From the NCBI RefSeq assembly GCF_001425055.1, contig NZ_LMDK01000022.1, positions 124,001 to 188,000 of the forward strand: a stretch of 64,000 nt of DNA, in the 5' to 3' direction. Shown one piece after another: positions 9,207 to 21,623 of the stretch. The position numbers were made by a program, and so were the translations under genes. The notes under the pieces are model-generated. The model had not been told where the DNA came from. It made no database searches and was given only the letters and a program-made list of their open reading frames with translations. Numbering within the stretch: the stretch's first letter is position 1; each line of letters opens with the position of its first letter. The stretch is from Pelomonas sp. Root1237 (GTDB lineage: Bacteria > Pseudomonadota > Gammaproteobacteria > Burkholderiales > Burkholderiaceae_C).

Positions 9207-9465
9207 CGGTGGTTTCCTCGGCCTGCTGCAGCAGCGCGGTCAGGGCGTTGACGACGTCCTGCAGCGTGCGCACCGATTTGAAGGCCTCGGGCTGCAGGCG
9301 CTTGCCCACCAGGGGCTTGAGCTTGACGATGAGGTCCACCGCGTCGATGGAGTCGATGTCCAGGTCGTCGTACAGCCGGGCTTCCGGGCGGATGCGCTCG
9401 GGCTCGATGTCGAAGGTCTCGACCAGGATGGCCGACAGGCGCGTGTAGATGTCGTGTTCGGTCAT
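9172..9465 (-). CDS. Acyl carrier protein (second of two)
   Basis: 97 residues. The phosphopantetheine attachment site is S39 in LDIDSIDAVDL, and the rest fits a four-helix carrier protein with an acidic helix II. The C-terminal tail (about residues 83-97) is an acidic and Ala-rich extension. Its start lies 20 bp downstream of the stop of the other carrier-protein gene. Paired carrier proteins are normal in aryl-polyene clusters, where one probably carries the growing polyene and the other a starter or extender unit; which does which cannot be said. Confidence 0.9.
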   Translation of the reverse strand: MTEHDIYTRLSAILVETFDIEPERIRPEARLYDDLDIDSIDAVDLIVKLKPLVGKRLQPEAFKSVRTLQDVVNALTALLQQAEETTGEDEAALPRAA

Positions 9466-9485
9466 GGTGTGAACTCCCTGGCGAT

Positions 9486-9749
9486 TCAGCCCTTGCGGCT
9501 CGTGGCCACGAAAGCTGCCAAAGCCCGGATGGAGCGGAAATGGCGGCGGGTTTCCTCCGAATCGGCCGACATGGTGACGCCATAGCGCTTTTGCAGCGCC
9601 AGGCCCAGCTCGAGCGCGTCGATGGAATCCAGTCCGAGGCCTTCGACGAAGAGCGGCTGCTCGGCGTCGATGTCGTCTGCGCTCATGTCCTCGAGATTCA
9701 AGGCGTCGATGAGCAAGGTCTTGATTTCAAGTTCCAGGCTCTGTTCCAT
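9486..9749 (-). CDS. Acyl carrier protein (first of two)
   Basis: 87 residues from the ATG at 9749, preceded by a purine-rich GGGGGAAAAGG ribosome site. S42 in GLGLDSIDALELG is the phosphopantetheine attachment serine. The reading frame is open further upstream, but that stretch lies inside the acyltransferase gene and does not resemble a carrier protein. The start overlaps the acyltransferase stop by 23 bp. Confidence 0.9.
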   Translation of the reverse strand: MEQSLELEIKTLLIDALNLEDMSADDIDAEQPLFVEGLGLDSIDALELGLALQKRYGVTMSADSEETRRHFRSIRALAAFVATSRKG

Positions 9750-10545
9750 CGCCTTTTCCCCCAGAAAAATAGTCCCGCAAGTATCCCGTGAGCCGTCTTG
9801 CAGCGAGCGGGAATTCTCCGTGAGCACCCTCTAGAAAGGGTGTCACGGCGATGTCCTCGCCCACATCCAGACTCAGGTGTAACGGCCGGTCGTGGGTTTT
9901 CCACCACGGCCAGCCTTTGCTCAATCCCAGCGGCTCGCAGCGAATGCGCACTGGCGTGATGGCCACGCCCGTGCGCAGGGCCAATTGGGCCGCACCGCGC
10001 TGCAACTGCAAAGCATGCCCGGGCCTGCTTCGGGTGCCTTCGGGAAAAATTACCAGATTGCTGCCCGCCTGGAGGCTGGCGTTGAAACCTTCCAACACCT
10101 CGCTGCCACGGTCGTTACGCAAATAGTTGCAGGCCCGCACCGGCCCCCAGGTGAAGGGGTTGTCGCCCAGCCCGGCACGCACGACGCAATCGGCGTTGGG
10201 CGTGCGCCCGATCAGCGCCACCACGTCGATCAGCGTCGGGTGGTTGGCCAGCACCAGCAGGCCACGCCGCTGCAAGCGCTCGGCGCCCGTCCAGCGCACG
10301 CGCACCAGACCGAGCAGCGTCATCAGGCCGATAAAGCCGCGAAAGCTGGCCCCCACCAGCGCACGTGACCAGCGGATGCGGCGCACCGGGTCCCACACCA
10401 GCAGGTTGATCAGCGGGAAGGCGAGCACGCCCATCAGCAGGCCGCCGATGCCGAAGCAGGCGAAGCTCAGACCCGTGGCCGGCACCCGCCAGGCACGGGA
10501 CCAGGCCCGGGACCAGTCGGACAGCAGGCTATCGAGCGACGACAT
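9727..10545 (-). CDS. PlsC-like 1-acylglycerol-phosphate acyltransferase
   Basis: 272 residues from the ATG at 10545. The HX4D motif is H102-P-T-L-I-D107 in LANHPTLID, and the second substrate-binding motif FPEGTRS follows about 90 residues later. An N-terminal hydrophobic region (about residues 25-50) anchors it to the inner membrane. It is the second acyltransferase of the cluster, distinct from the LpxL-like one, and may build the diacyl or acyl-glycolipid anchor. Start and stop overlap both neighbours (17 and 23 bp). Confidence 0.87.
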   Translation of the reverse strand: MSSLDSLLSDWSRAWSRAWRVPATGLSFACFGIGGLLMGVLAFPLINLLVWDPVRRIRWSRALVGASFRGFIGLMTLLGLVRVRWTGAERLQRRGLLVLANHPTLIDVVALIGRTPNADCVVRAGLGDNPFTWGPVRACNYLRNDRGSEVLEGFNASLQAGSNLVIFPEGTRSRPGHALQLQRGAAQLALRTGVAITPVRIRCEPLGLSKGWPWWKTHDRPLHLSLDVGEDIAVTPFLEGAHGEFPLAARRLTGYLRDYFSGGKGDGTEPGT

Positions 10546-11329
10546 GGCGCCACTGCCAGTCCGCGGCGCCGTCCACCTGGCGCAGCTCGGCGGCGGGGTC
10601 GAGCAGCCACTGCAGCAGCTGCAGATTGGGCGACAGCGTGCTGGGCGACGCATTCGCCAGCGCGGCCTGGCGCGTCAGTTGCACGGCCGGCTCGCCGGCG
10701 CGCGCCACACGCAGACGCAGCGCAAAGGCATGCGGCGGGGCGATCAGGGCGTCCAGCCCGGTATGGGCATACAGCACCGGCAGCGGCGCGTCGAACACCG
10801 TCAGCAGCACGGCGGGCGCGCCGGCGGCCAGCAGCGCATGGGCTTCGACCCAGCCGGCGGCAGCGCTGACCTCGCCCGCGGCCACCGCGCTGACATTGGC
10901 GGTGATACCGCGCTGGATGGAGTACTGGGCGCCGATGGCGTTGTGCACCGAGTGGCTGAAGGCGGTCGGTGACAGCGCCTCGCCCTGAGCCAGGTCCTGC
11001 AGCATGGCGACCGAGCGCGCCAATTCTCCCCAACGCGACGCGAACACCAGTGGCATGGCCGCCAGCGCCGCCGCGTCGACGCCCTGCTGGGCCCAATAGG
11101 CCACCTGCAGGGCAGCGCGCCCCAGCGGGTCGATGCGCCGCCGCGCCATCGCCGGCACTTCCGGCAGCGGTGGCGCGGCCGGTGCGTCGGCGGTAACCGG
11201 TTGCGGCTGACGCAGCCAGGCCCGCCAGTCGTCCTGGGATGCCAGACCCGGCGCCCACGCCGCCCACTGCTCGACGTGCAGGGCCAGGCCGTCCTGGGCG
11301 GCTACGGGGGCAGCGGTGGGCGTGGTCAT
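10529..11329 (-). CDS. Ketosynthase-like chain-length factor (probably inactive)
   Basis: 266 residues, about two thirds of a normal ketosynthase, matching the beta-ketoacyl-synthase N-terminal-like family of aryl-polyene clusters. The nucleophile region of active ketosynthases (TACSS) is replaced by VSAVAAGEV around residue 149, with no Cys, and the C-terminal histidines are missing. It therefore looks like the ApeC-type chain-length factor that pairs with an active ketosynthase (ApeO type), whose gene would lie left of this window. The ATG at 11329 was chosen; the frame continues 10 codons upstream into the ATP-synthase terminator. As the most upstream gene seen, it likely begins this transcription unit. 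Confidence 0.78.
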   Translation of the reverse strand: MTTPTAAPVAAQDGLALHVEQWAAWAPGLASQDDWRAWLRQPQPVTADAPAAPPLPEVPAMARRRIDPLGRAALQVAYWAQQGVDAAALAAMPLVFASRWGELARSVAMLQDLAQGEALSPTAFSHSVHNAIGAQYSIQRGITANVSAVAAGEVSAAAGWVEAHALLAAGAPAVLLTVFDAPLPVLYAHTGLDALIAPPHAFALRLRVARAGEPAVQLTRQAALANASPSTLSPNLQLLQWLLDPAAELRQVDGAADWQWRHVVAR

Positions 11330-11340
11330 GGGCGGGTCTG

Positions 11341-11370
11341 AAAGTAGAAAACCCGCCAAGAGGCGGGCTT
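11341..11370 (-). terminator. Rho-independent terminator of the atp operon
   Basis: Just after the atpC stop, on the minus strand, a 6-bp GC stem (CCCGCC/GGCGGG, 11352-11367, four-base loop) is followed by a T-rich tract (TTTTCTACTTT). It ends atp transcription and also lies upstream of the aryl-polyene chain-length-factor gene. Confidence 0.75.
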
Positions 11371-11392
11371 GCGGTTGAGCCAGGGAATGCCC

Positions 11393-11815
11393 TTAGCTTT
11401 TCGCGCGGAACTTACGCAGCGCCGCGACCTGGGCCGCCAGCGTGAGCAGCTCGTTCTGGATCGCGGCCTGGTCGAGTTCGCTCTTGGCGTTCTTCAGCGC
11501 TTCCTCGGCTTGCTTCTTGGCCTCGATGGCCTTGGCTTCATCGAGGTCCTTGCCGCGGATGGCGGTGTCGGCCAGCACGGTCACGCGGTTCGGCTGCACT
11601 TCGAGAATGCCGCCGGCGACGAAGACGAACTCTTCGGTGCCGTCCGGGCGCTCGATGCGCACGGCGCCTGGCTTGATGCGAGTGATCAGCGGCGTGTGCT
11701 TCGGCAGGATGCCGAGCTCGCCACTCTCGCCCGGCAGGGCGACGAACTTGGCCTCGCCCGAGAAGATCAGCTCTTCGGCGGAGACCACGTCGACGTGGAG
11801 GGTTGCCATGTTCAA
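11393..11815 (-). CDS. atpC: ATP synthase F1 subunit epsilon
   Basis: 140 residues: an N-terminal beta sandwich ([20 protein letters not shown] and following, with the [16 protein letters not shown] segment) and a C-terminal two-helix hairpin rich in Ala, Glu and Lys (about residues 90-135). This is the normal size and layout for the central-stalk subunit that couples gamma rotation to catalysis and can inhibit ATP hydrolysis. It is the last gene of the operon, 65 bp after atpD and followed by a terminator. Confidence 0.96.
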   Translation of the reverse strand: MNMATLHVDVVSAEELIFSGEAKFVALPGESGELGILPKHTPLITRIKPGAVRIERPDGTEEFVFVAGGILEVQPNRVTVLADTAIRGKDLDEAKAIEAKKQAEEALKNAKSELDQAAIQNELLTLAAQVAALRKFRAKS

Positions 11816-11880
11816 TCTTCCTTAGCTAACCATTGAAGAAGTCCTGCGGGAGACGGGACGCCGAGACGTCCCCGTCAACC

Positions 11881-13308
<1,428 letters not shown>

Positions 13309-13337
13309 TCAATTCAATTCTTTGCGTGCCGGGTGAC

Positions 13338-14210
13338 TCAACCGACCGCGGCGGCGCCGCTGACGATCTCGGACAACTCTTTGGTGATCGCGGCCTGACG
13401 GGTCTTGTTGTAGACCAGCTTCAGCTCACCGATCAGCGTGCCGGCGTTGTCGGTCGCGGCCTTCATGGCCACCATGCGGGCGGACTGCTCGCTGGCCATG
13501 TTTTCGGCAACGGCCTGGAAGACCAGGGCTTCCGTGTAGCGCACCAGCAGTTCGTTGATGACGGTGGCGGCGTCCGGCTCGTAGATGTAGTCCCACGAGT
13601 GGCCGGCCTTGTCCGTCACCATGTCGTCGGCCTTCAACGGCAGCAGCTGGTGCACCTTCACCTCTTGCTTCATCGTGTTGATGAACTGCGTGTAGCAGAG
13701 GTAGACGGCGGACAGCTTGCCTTCGGCGTACTGGTCGAGCAGCACCTTGACCGGGCCGATGAGGGCCTCAATGTGGGGCTGGTCGCCGAGCTGCGTCGCG
13801 TGGGCAACGACCTTGGCGCCGATGCGGTTCATGAAGCCCAGGCCCTTGCCGCCGATGGCGACGACCTCGGCCTTCTGGCCCGCGGTTTCCAGTTCCTTGA
13901 GCTTGGCCGTGGCCGCGCGCAGCAGGTTGGTATTGAGACCACCGCACAGGCCCTTGTCCGTCGTGACGACGACCATGCCGACCGCCTTCACGCCCTCGTT
14001 CTTGACGAGGAAGGGATGGCGGTACTCGGGATTGGCCTTGGCGAGGCTGGCCGCGATGTTGCCGATCTTCTCGGCGTAGGGGCGAGCCGACCGCATCCGC
14101 TCCTGCGCCTTGCGCATCTTGGACGCGGCGACCATTTCCATCGCCTTGGTGATCTTCTTGGTGTTCTCGACCGACTTGATCTTGCCGCGGATTTCTTTGC
14201 TTGAAGCCAT
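13338..14210 (-). CDS. atpG: ATP synthase F1 subunit gamma
   Basis: 290 residues with the conserved ends of gamma: N-terminal helix [21 protein letters not shown] and C-terminal helix [21 protein letters not shown], which form the rotating coiled coil inside the alpha3beta3 ring. The segment [10 protein letters not shown] is the central-domain signature. Order and spacing (74 bp from atpA, 41 bp to atpD) are canonical. Confidence 0.97.
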   Translation of the reverse strand: MASSKEIRGKIKSVENTKKITKAMEMVAASKMRKAQERMRSARPYAEKIGNIAASLAKANPEYRHPFLVKNEGVKAVGMVVVTTDKGLCGGLNTNLLRAATAKLKELETAGQKAEVVAIGGKGLGFMNRIGAKVVAHATQLGDQPHIEALIGPVKVLLDQYAEGKLSAVYLCYTQFINTMKQEVKVHQLLPLKADDMVTDKAGHSWDYIYEPDAATVINELLVRYTEALVFQAVAENMASEQSARMVAMKAATDNAGTLIGELKLVYNKTRQAAITKELSEIVSGAAAVG

Positions 14211-14284
14211 GCAAATTCCTTAGTCAGTTGGGGACAGAGCTTTTCGCTGCGCTCAAAGGTCTGTCCCGCAAGGTCATCGGCTTC

Positions 14285-15838
14285 TTAAGCGAACGACTTC
14301 TTGAAAGAAGTGATCGCGGCGTTCAGTTCAGCTTCCGCATCCTTGTCCATCGCCTTGTCCGCTTCCAGCTTGGCAAGCAGCGCGGCGTGGCTGGTCTTCA
14401 GGTACTGGTGCAGGCCGTGTTCGAAGGCCAGGACCTTCTTCACTTCGATGCTGTCCATGAAGCCCTTGTTGGCGGCGTACAGCGACGCAGCCATCAGCGA
14501 GATGGACAGCGGCGAGTACTGGGCTTGCTTGAGCAGTTCCGTCACACGGGCACCGCGGTCCAGCTGCTTGCGGGTGGCTTCGTCCAGGTCGGAAGCGAAC
14601 TGCGCGAACGCAGCCAGCTCACGGTACTGCGCCAGGTCGGTACGGATACCGCCGGACAGCGACTTGATCAGCTTGGTCTGGGCTGCACCGCCGACGCGCG
14701 ACACCGAGATACCGGCGTTGATGGCGGGGCGGATACCGGCGTTGAACAGGCTGGTTTCCAGGAAGATCTGGCCGTCGGTGATCGAGATCACGTTGGTCGG
14801 CACGAAGGCGGACACGTCGCCGGCTTGCGTTTCGATGATCGGCAGTGCCGTCAGCGAACCGGTCTTGCCCTTGACTTCACCCTTGGTGAAGGCTTCGACG
14901 TAGTCGGCGTTCACGCGAGCGGCGCGCTCCAGCAGGCGGCTGTGCAGATAGAACACGTCGCCGGGGTAGGCCTCGCGGCCCGGCGGGCGGCGCAGCAGCA
15001 GCGAAACCTGGCGGTAGGCGACGGCCTGCTTGGACAGGTCGTCGTAAATGATCAGCGCGTCCTGGCCGCGGTCGCGGAAGTACTCGCCCATCGTGCAGCC
15101 CGAGTAGGCCGACACGTACTGCATCGCGGCGGACTCGGAAGCCGAGGCGGCGACAACGATGGTGTATTCCATCGCGCCGGCTTGTTCCAGCGAGCGCACC
15201 ACGTTCTTGATCGACGACGCCTTCTGGCCGATGGCGACGTAGACGCAGGTCATGTTCTGACCCTTCTGGTTGATGATCGCGTCGATGGCGACGGCGGTCT
15301 TGCCCGTCTGACGGTCACCAATGATCAGTTCGCGCTGGCCGCGGCCGACGGGAACCATCGAGTCAATCGACTTCAGGCCGGTCTGCACAGGTTGGTCGAC
15401 CGACTTGCGGGCGATCACGCCCGGGGCGACCTTCTCGATGACGTCGGTCATCTTGGCGTTGATCGGGCCCTTGCCGTCGATCGGCTCGCCCAGCGCGTTG
15501 ACGACGCGGCCGATCAGCTCGGGGCCGACCGGCACTTCCAGGATGCGGCCCGTGCACTTGACAGTGTCGCCTTCCGAGATGTGCTCGTAGGCACCCAGAA
15601 TCACGGCGCCGACGGAGTCGCGCTCGAGGTTCAGCGCGAGGCCGAAGGTCTGGCTGCCGTCCTTGGCGACCGGGAATTCGAGCATTTCGCCCTGCATCAC
15701 GTCGGACAGGCCGTGGACGCGGACGATGCCGTCGGAAACGGACACGACGGTGCCCTGGTTGCGGATGTCCGTGCTGCCACCAAGACCCTCGATGCGGCTC
15801 TTGATCAGTTCGGAAATTTCAGCGGGATTCAGTTGCAT
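14285..15838 (-). CDS. atpA: ATP synthase F1 subunit alpha
   Basis: 517 residues. The non-catalytic nucleotide site has Walker A GDRQTGKT at 174-181. The N-terminal [17 protein letters not shown] helix that binds delta and the alpha/beta signature [14 protein letters not shown] are present. It forms the F1 hexamer with beta. Confidence 0.98.
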   Translation of the reverse strand: MQLNPAEISELIKSRIEGLGGSTDIRNQGTVVSVSDGIVRVHGLSDVMQGEMLEFPVAKDGSQTFGLALNLERDSVGAVILGAYEHISEGDTVKCTGRILEVPVGPELIGRVVNALGEPIDGKGPINAKMTDVIEKVAPGVIARKSVDQPVQTGLKSIDSMVPVGRGQRELIIGDRQTGKTAVAIDAIINQKGQNMTCVYVAIGQKASSIKNVVRSLEQAGAMEYTIVVAASASESAAMQYVSAYSGCTMGEYFRDRGQDALIIYDDLSKQAVAYRQVSLLLRRPPGREAYPGDVFYLHSRLLERAARVNADYVEAFTKGEVKGKTGSLTALPIIETQAGDVSAFVPTNVISITDGQIFLETSLFNAGIRPAINAGISVSRVGGAAQTKLIKSLSGGIRTDLAQYRELAAFAQFASDLDEATRKQLDRGARVTELLKQAQYSPLSISLMAASLYAANKGFMDSIEVKKVLAFEHGLHQYLKTSHAALLAKLEADKAMDKDAEAELNAAITSFKKSFA

Positions 15839-15932
15839 GCTAGGTCTCCCAGGTGGCCGTTCCTTCGCCGGATCAAGGGCGGGGGTCAGACGCGGGGTAA
15901 ATCGGAATGTCTTGCGGGTGTCCAGCTGCGGA

Positions 15933-16466
15933 TCAGGCAGTCAGCGCAACTTTCATGCGCTCAAGGCGGGCCTTGACGGAGGTGTCCAGCACCTCGTCGC
16001 CGACGACGACGCGAACGCCGCCAATCAGGCCGGGCTCCAGCTGCACATGGGCTTCGAGCTTGCGGCCGAAGCGCTTCTCCAGCGACGCCTTGAGTTCGGC
16101 GAGCTGAGCGTCGCTGATCTCGTAGGCGCTGAAGATCTGCGCGTCGGACACGCCCGAAGCGGCGTTGGCCAGCACGTGGTACTGGGCCACGATCTCGGGC
16201 AGTGCAGCCAGGCGGCCGTTCTCGACGATGGCGCGCAGGAAGTTCTGCACACCGGCGGCGAGGTCTTGCTTGGCCGCGGCGGCGATGACCGCAACGACTT
16301 GCTCAACCTGGGCCTTAGGGTGATCGGCGAACTGGCGCAGATCGGCGTCCTGCGCCACCTGGGCCAGCGCGTCGAGCTGCCGGCCCCAAGAGCTCAGGTC
16401 TTGCGACTTGGCGACCTGGAACAGGGCTTCCGCGTAGGGGCGGGCGATGGTGGCGATCTCGGCCAT
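15933..16466 (-). CDS. atpH: ATP synthase F1 subunit delta
   Basis: 177 residues, typical of the peripheral-stalk subunit that joins F1 to the b dimer. The N-terminal helical domain starts [13 protein letters not shown] and the C-terminal region holds the family segment [20 protein letters not shown]. Its start codon directly abuts the stop of atpF (no spacer). Confidence 0.97.
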   Translation of the reverse strand: MAEIATIARPYAEALFQVAKSQDLSSWGRQLDALAQVAQDADLRQFADHPKAQVEQVVAVIAAAAKQDLAAGVQNFLRAIVENGRLAALPEIVAQYHVLANAASGVSDAQIFSAYEISDAQLAELKASLEKRFGRKLEAHVQLEPGLIGGVRVVVGDEVLDTSVKARLERMKVALTA

Positions 16467-16937
16467 TTACAGCTCCGTCTTCAGGCGAGCCAGCAGCTCG
16501 GCGTGAACGCCGGCGTTGACTTCCTTCTGCAGGATCTGCTCGGCGCCCTTGACGGCCAGTGCAGCGACTTGCTCGCGCAGGACTTCGCGAGCGCGGGAAA
16601 CCTGCTGCTCGGCGTCGGCCTTGGCGGCGGCCAGGATCTTGGCGCCTTCTTCTTCGGCCTTGCCCTTGGCGGCGTCGACGATGGCAGCGGCGCGCTTCTC
16701 GGCGTCCGAGATCAGCTTGCCGGATTCAGCCTTGGTCTGAGCCAGTTCCTTGGCGATCTGCGCTTCGGCGCCGGCCAGTTCGGCCTTGGCCTTGTCGGCT
16801 GCGGACAGGCCAGCGGCGATCTTCGCGGCACGCTCGTCGAGCGCCTTGATGATCGGCGGCCACACATACTTCATCGTGAACCCGACCAGGATCAGGAACA
16901 CGATCATCTGAACGATGAGCGATGCGTTAATAAACAC
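16467..16937 (-). CDS. atpF: ATP synthase Fo subunit b
   Basis: 156 residues: one N-terminal membrane helix (about residues 4-24, [20 protein letters not shown]), then a long, charged, Ala-rich coiled coil forming the peripheral stalk. The start codon is GTG, with GAGG about 8 nt upstream. Length matches E. coli b. Confidence 0.96.
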   Translation of the reverse strand: MFINASLIVQMIVFLILVGFTMKYVWPPIIKALDERAAKIAAGLSAADKAKAELAGAEAQIAKELAQTKAESGKLISDAEKRAAAIVDAAKGKAEEEGAKILAAAKADAEQQVSRAREVLREQVAALAVKGAEQILQKEVNAGVHAELLARLKTEL

Positions 16938-17011
16938 CTTGGTGCCTCACAAAGTTTCGAGTGCGGAAACCGCCGGGGCAACCTTGGCCACGGCGGGTCG
17001 ACAGCATCGAA

Positions 17012-18736
<1,725 letters not shown>

Positions 18737-18832
18737 GGCGCCAGGGTCCTGGGGTGGGCGGCTCAACCCCCCAAACTACCAGGAGCTGATTGCACCGGGA
18801 TGACGCACGGGCGCCACCCAACAAAGCCAGTC

Positions 18833-18862
18833 ATTATATGTGACGAGTTACACCGGGGTAAA
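18833..18862 (-). promoter_or_regulatory. Sigma70-type promoter of the atp operon
   Basis: On the minus strand TTTACC (-35, 18857-18862) and a perfect TATAAT (-10, 18833-18838) are separated by 18 bp. Transcription would start near 18826, giving a leader of about 90 nt before atpI. Confidence 0.7.
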
Positions 18863-18886
18863 TACGCCCCCAGGCCGACACAGGAT

Positions 18887-19780
18887 TCAGGCGCTTGTCA
18901 GGGTCGCGGGCAAGCCCGGCACGTCGACGCGCAGTTGCAGCACGGCGCCAGCGAGCGGCTCGCGTTCCAGTTCGTCGGCGGGGCGCTTCTCGCGCGCCGT
19001 CGTGATGAAGAGGGTGCGCAAGTCAGCGCCGCCGAAGGTGGGCATGGTCGGGCAGGTCACCGGCAACTCGACACGCTGCACAACTTCGCCGGTCGGCGCA
19101 ATGCGCAGCAGGCAGCCACCTTCAAACATCGCGGCCCAGTAGTGGCCTTCAGCATCCATCGCTGCACCGTCAGGGCGGCCTCCGTAGGCCTCGCCCGGCG
19201 CGCGCGGCTTGAATTCGGCGAAGACGCGCGGGGAAGACAGCGCGCCGGTCGCCACGTCGAAGTCCGCGACGTAGATGCGATGGGCCTTGGTATCGGACCA
19301 GTGCATGCGGTGGCCGTCGGGACTCCAGGCCAGACCGTTGGATGTCGTCAAGCCGGGCACCTGAGATTCAAAGACCTTGCCGTCGAAGCGATACAGCGCC
19401 GCCTCGGGCTCACGCGCATCCGAGATGCTGCCGATCCACAAACGCCCGGCAGGGTCGACCTTGCCGTCGTTGAAGCGCAGCCTTGCAGGGTCGTAGGGTG
19501 GCGGGCTGACGAGTTGCTGCGCACCGGTAGTCGTGTCCAGCGCCCACAGGCCGTCGCGCCGCGCGACGAGCAGGCCGCCGCCGGCGCGAGCCGCGATGCA
19601 GCCGGGCTCCGCCGCCTGCGGCCACACGTCTGGCGCGTCGATGCCCGCGCGCCAGCGCAGCACCTGACGGCCCGGAATGTCGACCGCATAGAGCTGCAGT
19701 TCGGTGGGATGCCAGAGCGGCGATTCGCCAAGCAGGCAGCGGTGCTCGCCGAGGGGCTGGATGTCGTGTTCGAGTGCCAT
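18887..19780 (-). CDS. SMP-30/gluconolactonase family protein
   Basis: 297-residue six-bladed beta-propeller lactonase of the SMP-30/LRE family. Likely metal ligands are visible: the Glu in LGESPLW (about residue 19), the Asn in TSNGLAWSPDG, and the Asp in GGRPDGAAMD. The LRFNDGKVDPAGRLWIGSI block is typical. It would open a sugar lactone such as gluconolactone or arabinonolactone; the substrate is not evident and there are no sugar-catabolism neighbours. It is the last gene of a minus-strand run, 17 bp after the GNAT gene. Confidence 0.87.
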   Translation of the reverse strand: MALEHDIQPLGEHRCLLGESPLWHPTELQLYAVDIPGRQVLRWRAGIDAPDVWPQAAEPGCIAARAGGGLLVARRDGLWALDTTTGAQQLVSPPPYDPARLRFNDGKVDPAGRLWIGSISDAREPEAALYRFDGKVFESQVPGLTTSNGLAWSPDGHRMHWSDTKAHRIYVADFDVATGALSSPRVFAEFKPRAPGEAYGGRPDGAAMDAEGHYWAAMFEGGCLLRIAPTGEVVQRVELPVTCPTMPTFGGADLRTLFITTAREKRPADELEREPLAGAVLQLRVDVPGLPATLTSA

Positions 19781-19797
19781 GCCGGCACTCTAGGCGG

Positions 19798-20313
19798 TTA
19801 TCCGAAGTAACTCGGCCGGAAGGCGCCGAGCTCGGCCTTCAGATAGTGGGCGCCGGGGATGGGGTTGAAGTAGAACGGCGGCACCTCGGCAAAGCCCAGG
19901 CTTTCGTAGAGCCCACGGGCGGCTTCCATGTCATCCAGCGTGTCGAGCAGCATGGACGAATAGCCGGCCTCGGTGGCGCGATCCATCAGCGCCTGGGCCA
20001 GGATGCGGCCCAGGCCAAAGCGGCGGAAGGCCGGGCGCACGAAGAGGCGCTTCATCTCGCAGGCGTTCGGGTAGTCGGCGTCGGGCAGGGGCCGGAAGGC
20101 GCCGCTGCCGGCTATTGCGCCATCGACCGTTGCCAGCAGCATCAGCCCGCCGGGTGGTGCATAGGCGCCGGGCAAGGCAGCGAGCTCCTCTTCGAAACCC
20201 TGGAAGTCCAGATCGATGTCGAGGCTGTTGGCGTAGTCGCGCAGGACGAATCGAGCCTCCTGCCAGTCCTCGGGCGATTCAGGCGTGATGAGCTGTATGT
20301 CGGGGCCGGCCAT
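19798..20313 (-). CDS. GNAT family N-acetyltransferase
   Basis: 171 residues with an acetyl-CoA-binding fold: the motif A region EMKRLFVRPAFRRFGLGRIL contains the R-x2-G-x-G/A pyrophosphate loop (RRFGLG), and motif B follows (YESLGFAEVPPFYFNP). The acceptor substrate is unknown. It starts 25 bp after the AlaX-like gene on the same strand. Confidence 0.87.
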   Translation of the reverse strand: MAGPDIQLITPESPEDWQEARFVLRDYANSLDIDLDFQGFEEELAALPGAYAPPGGLMLLATVDGAIAGSGAFRPLPDADYPNACEMKRLFVRPAFRRFGLGRILAQALMDRATEAGYSSMLLDTLDDMEAARGLYESLGFAEVPPFYFNPIPGAHYLKAELGAFRPSYFG

Positions 20314-20338
20314 AGGCGTCGCAGTTTAGCCAGCGGGA

Positions 20339-21043
20339 TCAGGCTGCAAATCCCAAGACCACGCGGCGGGTCTTGGCGCTCTTCTTCTCTATTTTGGTGA
20401 CGACGACTTTGCCGATCTCGGCGGTATTGCCGACATGCGTGCCGCCACAAGGCTGCAGATCCACGCCCTGCACCTCCAGCACTCGAATACGCCCCAGCCC
20501 GCGTGGCGGCTGCACGCTCATCGAGCGAACGAGCCCTGGGTTTGCGTCCAATTCGTCTTCCGTGATCCAGCGGTGACCCACTGGACGCGCCTCTGCGACC
20601 AGCCGATCGAGCCCGGCCTGGATGGCTTCCTTGTCGAAGGGCTCGTCGGTATGGAAGTCCAGCCGCGCATAGCCTTCGGTGATGGAGCAGCCGTCGACCG
20701 GATAAGGCAGCAGCGCGCACAGCAGATGCGTCGCTGTATGGAAACGCCGGTGAGCCTGGCGGCGCGCGGCGTCGACCTCGATGCGCACCGCCGTGCCGAC
20801 GGTGGGCAACTCGCCTTCGATCAGGTGGGCGATGGCCTCGGGGTGTTCCTTGCTCTTGCGCGTGTCGGTCACACGCCAGCGCTGCTCGCCCGCGATCAGC
20901 CAACCGGTGTCGCCGGCCTGGCCACCGCCGAGCGGGTAGCAGACGGTGCGGTCCAGCAGCACGCCGCCTTCGCCGTGAGCGGTGACGACGGCCTCGCAGG
21001 CCAGCAGCGTTGCGTCCTCGCGGAACAGGTCTTCGGTCTTCAT
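20339..21043 (-). CDS. AlaX-like alanyl-tRNA editing hydrolase
   Basis: 234 residues corresponding to the AlaRS editing domain without the synthetase. The zinc site is formed by the HTATH motif near residue 102 and the CGGTH motif near residue 200, and the YPLGGGQAGDTG segment is conserved. It clears Ser or Gly mischarged on tRNA-Ala in trans. The ATG at 21043 overlaps the upstream stop as TGATG; a GTG one codon earlier is possible. Confidence 0.9.
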   Translation of the reverse strand: MKTEDLFREDATLLACEAVVTAHGEGGVLLDRTVCYPLGGGQAGDTGWLIAGEQRWRVTDTRKSKEHPEAIAHLIEGELPTVGTAVRIEVDAARRQAHRRFHTATHLLCALLPYPVDGCSITEGYARLDFHTDEPFDKEAIQAGLDRLVAEARPVGHRWITEDELDANPGLVRSMSVQPPRGLGRIRVLEVQGVDLQPCGGTHVGNTAEIGKVVVTKIEKKSAKTRRVVLGFAA

Positions 21044-21621
21044 CACCCGATCACTCCCAGTTCGACCTCGCCGAGCGGGGTGGCAAGGCGAGCCTTCAGG
21101 CCATCACGTGTCTCGAAGCCGAGCAGATGCACGCCCTGATCGGGCAGCGTGTCGGTCGGGTGGGCTTCGTCCCATTGGATGAGCACCGGCAACGCCTCGC
21201 GGCGCAGGCGGCGACCGTCCTCGCGCAGCGCGATGCGCCAGCGCAATGCGCCGCGTGAGGCGTCGACCGCCTCACCGGCGTCCACGCCCTCGCCGCGCCA
21301 ATAGGCCAGCGCCGCGTCCAGGTTGGGGACGCGGGCGACCCAGTGGATGAGCCCCGGCCCCAGCGCCAACCGTTCGCGCAGTGCGGGCTGGTCAAGGTCG
21401 AACCAGCGTGGCCGGCCTGGCGGTGGCGCCGCGGGGTCGATGGCGATGATTTCCAGGTAGCAGCGCGGGTGATTGGGGCCGCTGATCGACACCAGGCGGT
21501 TGTGCGTGCCCATCAACGCATGCTTGCCGCCGGGTTGCGGCGTGACGCCGAGCACTCGATCGCACCAGGCGACGCCCTCTTCCAGCGTCGCGGCACCAAC
21601 GACGAGATGGTCGAGTTCCAT
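21043..21621 (-). CDS. VOC-superfamily glyoxalase-like protein
   Basis: 192 residues. The N-terminal [20 protein letters not shown] and the later GTHNRLVSI and [10 protein letters not shown] segments match the glyoxalase-like VOC subfamily (Glyoxalase_3 type). It carries metal-ligand candidates (H5 and the Glu in YLEIIAI). The substrate is unknown. It begins 2 bp after the phzF-like stop. Confidence 0.8.
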   Translation of the reverse strand: MELDHLVVGAATLEEGVAWCDRVLGVTPQPGGKHALMGTHNRLVSISGPNHPRCYLEIIAIDPAAPPPGRPRWFDLDQPALRERLALGPGLIHWVARVPNLDAALAYWRGEGVDAGEAVDASRGALRWRIALREDGRRLRREALPVLIQWDEAHPTDTLPDQGVHLLGFETRDGLKARLATPLGEVELGVIG

Positions 21622-21623
21622 GC

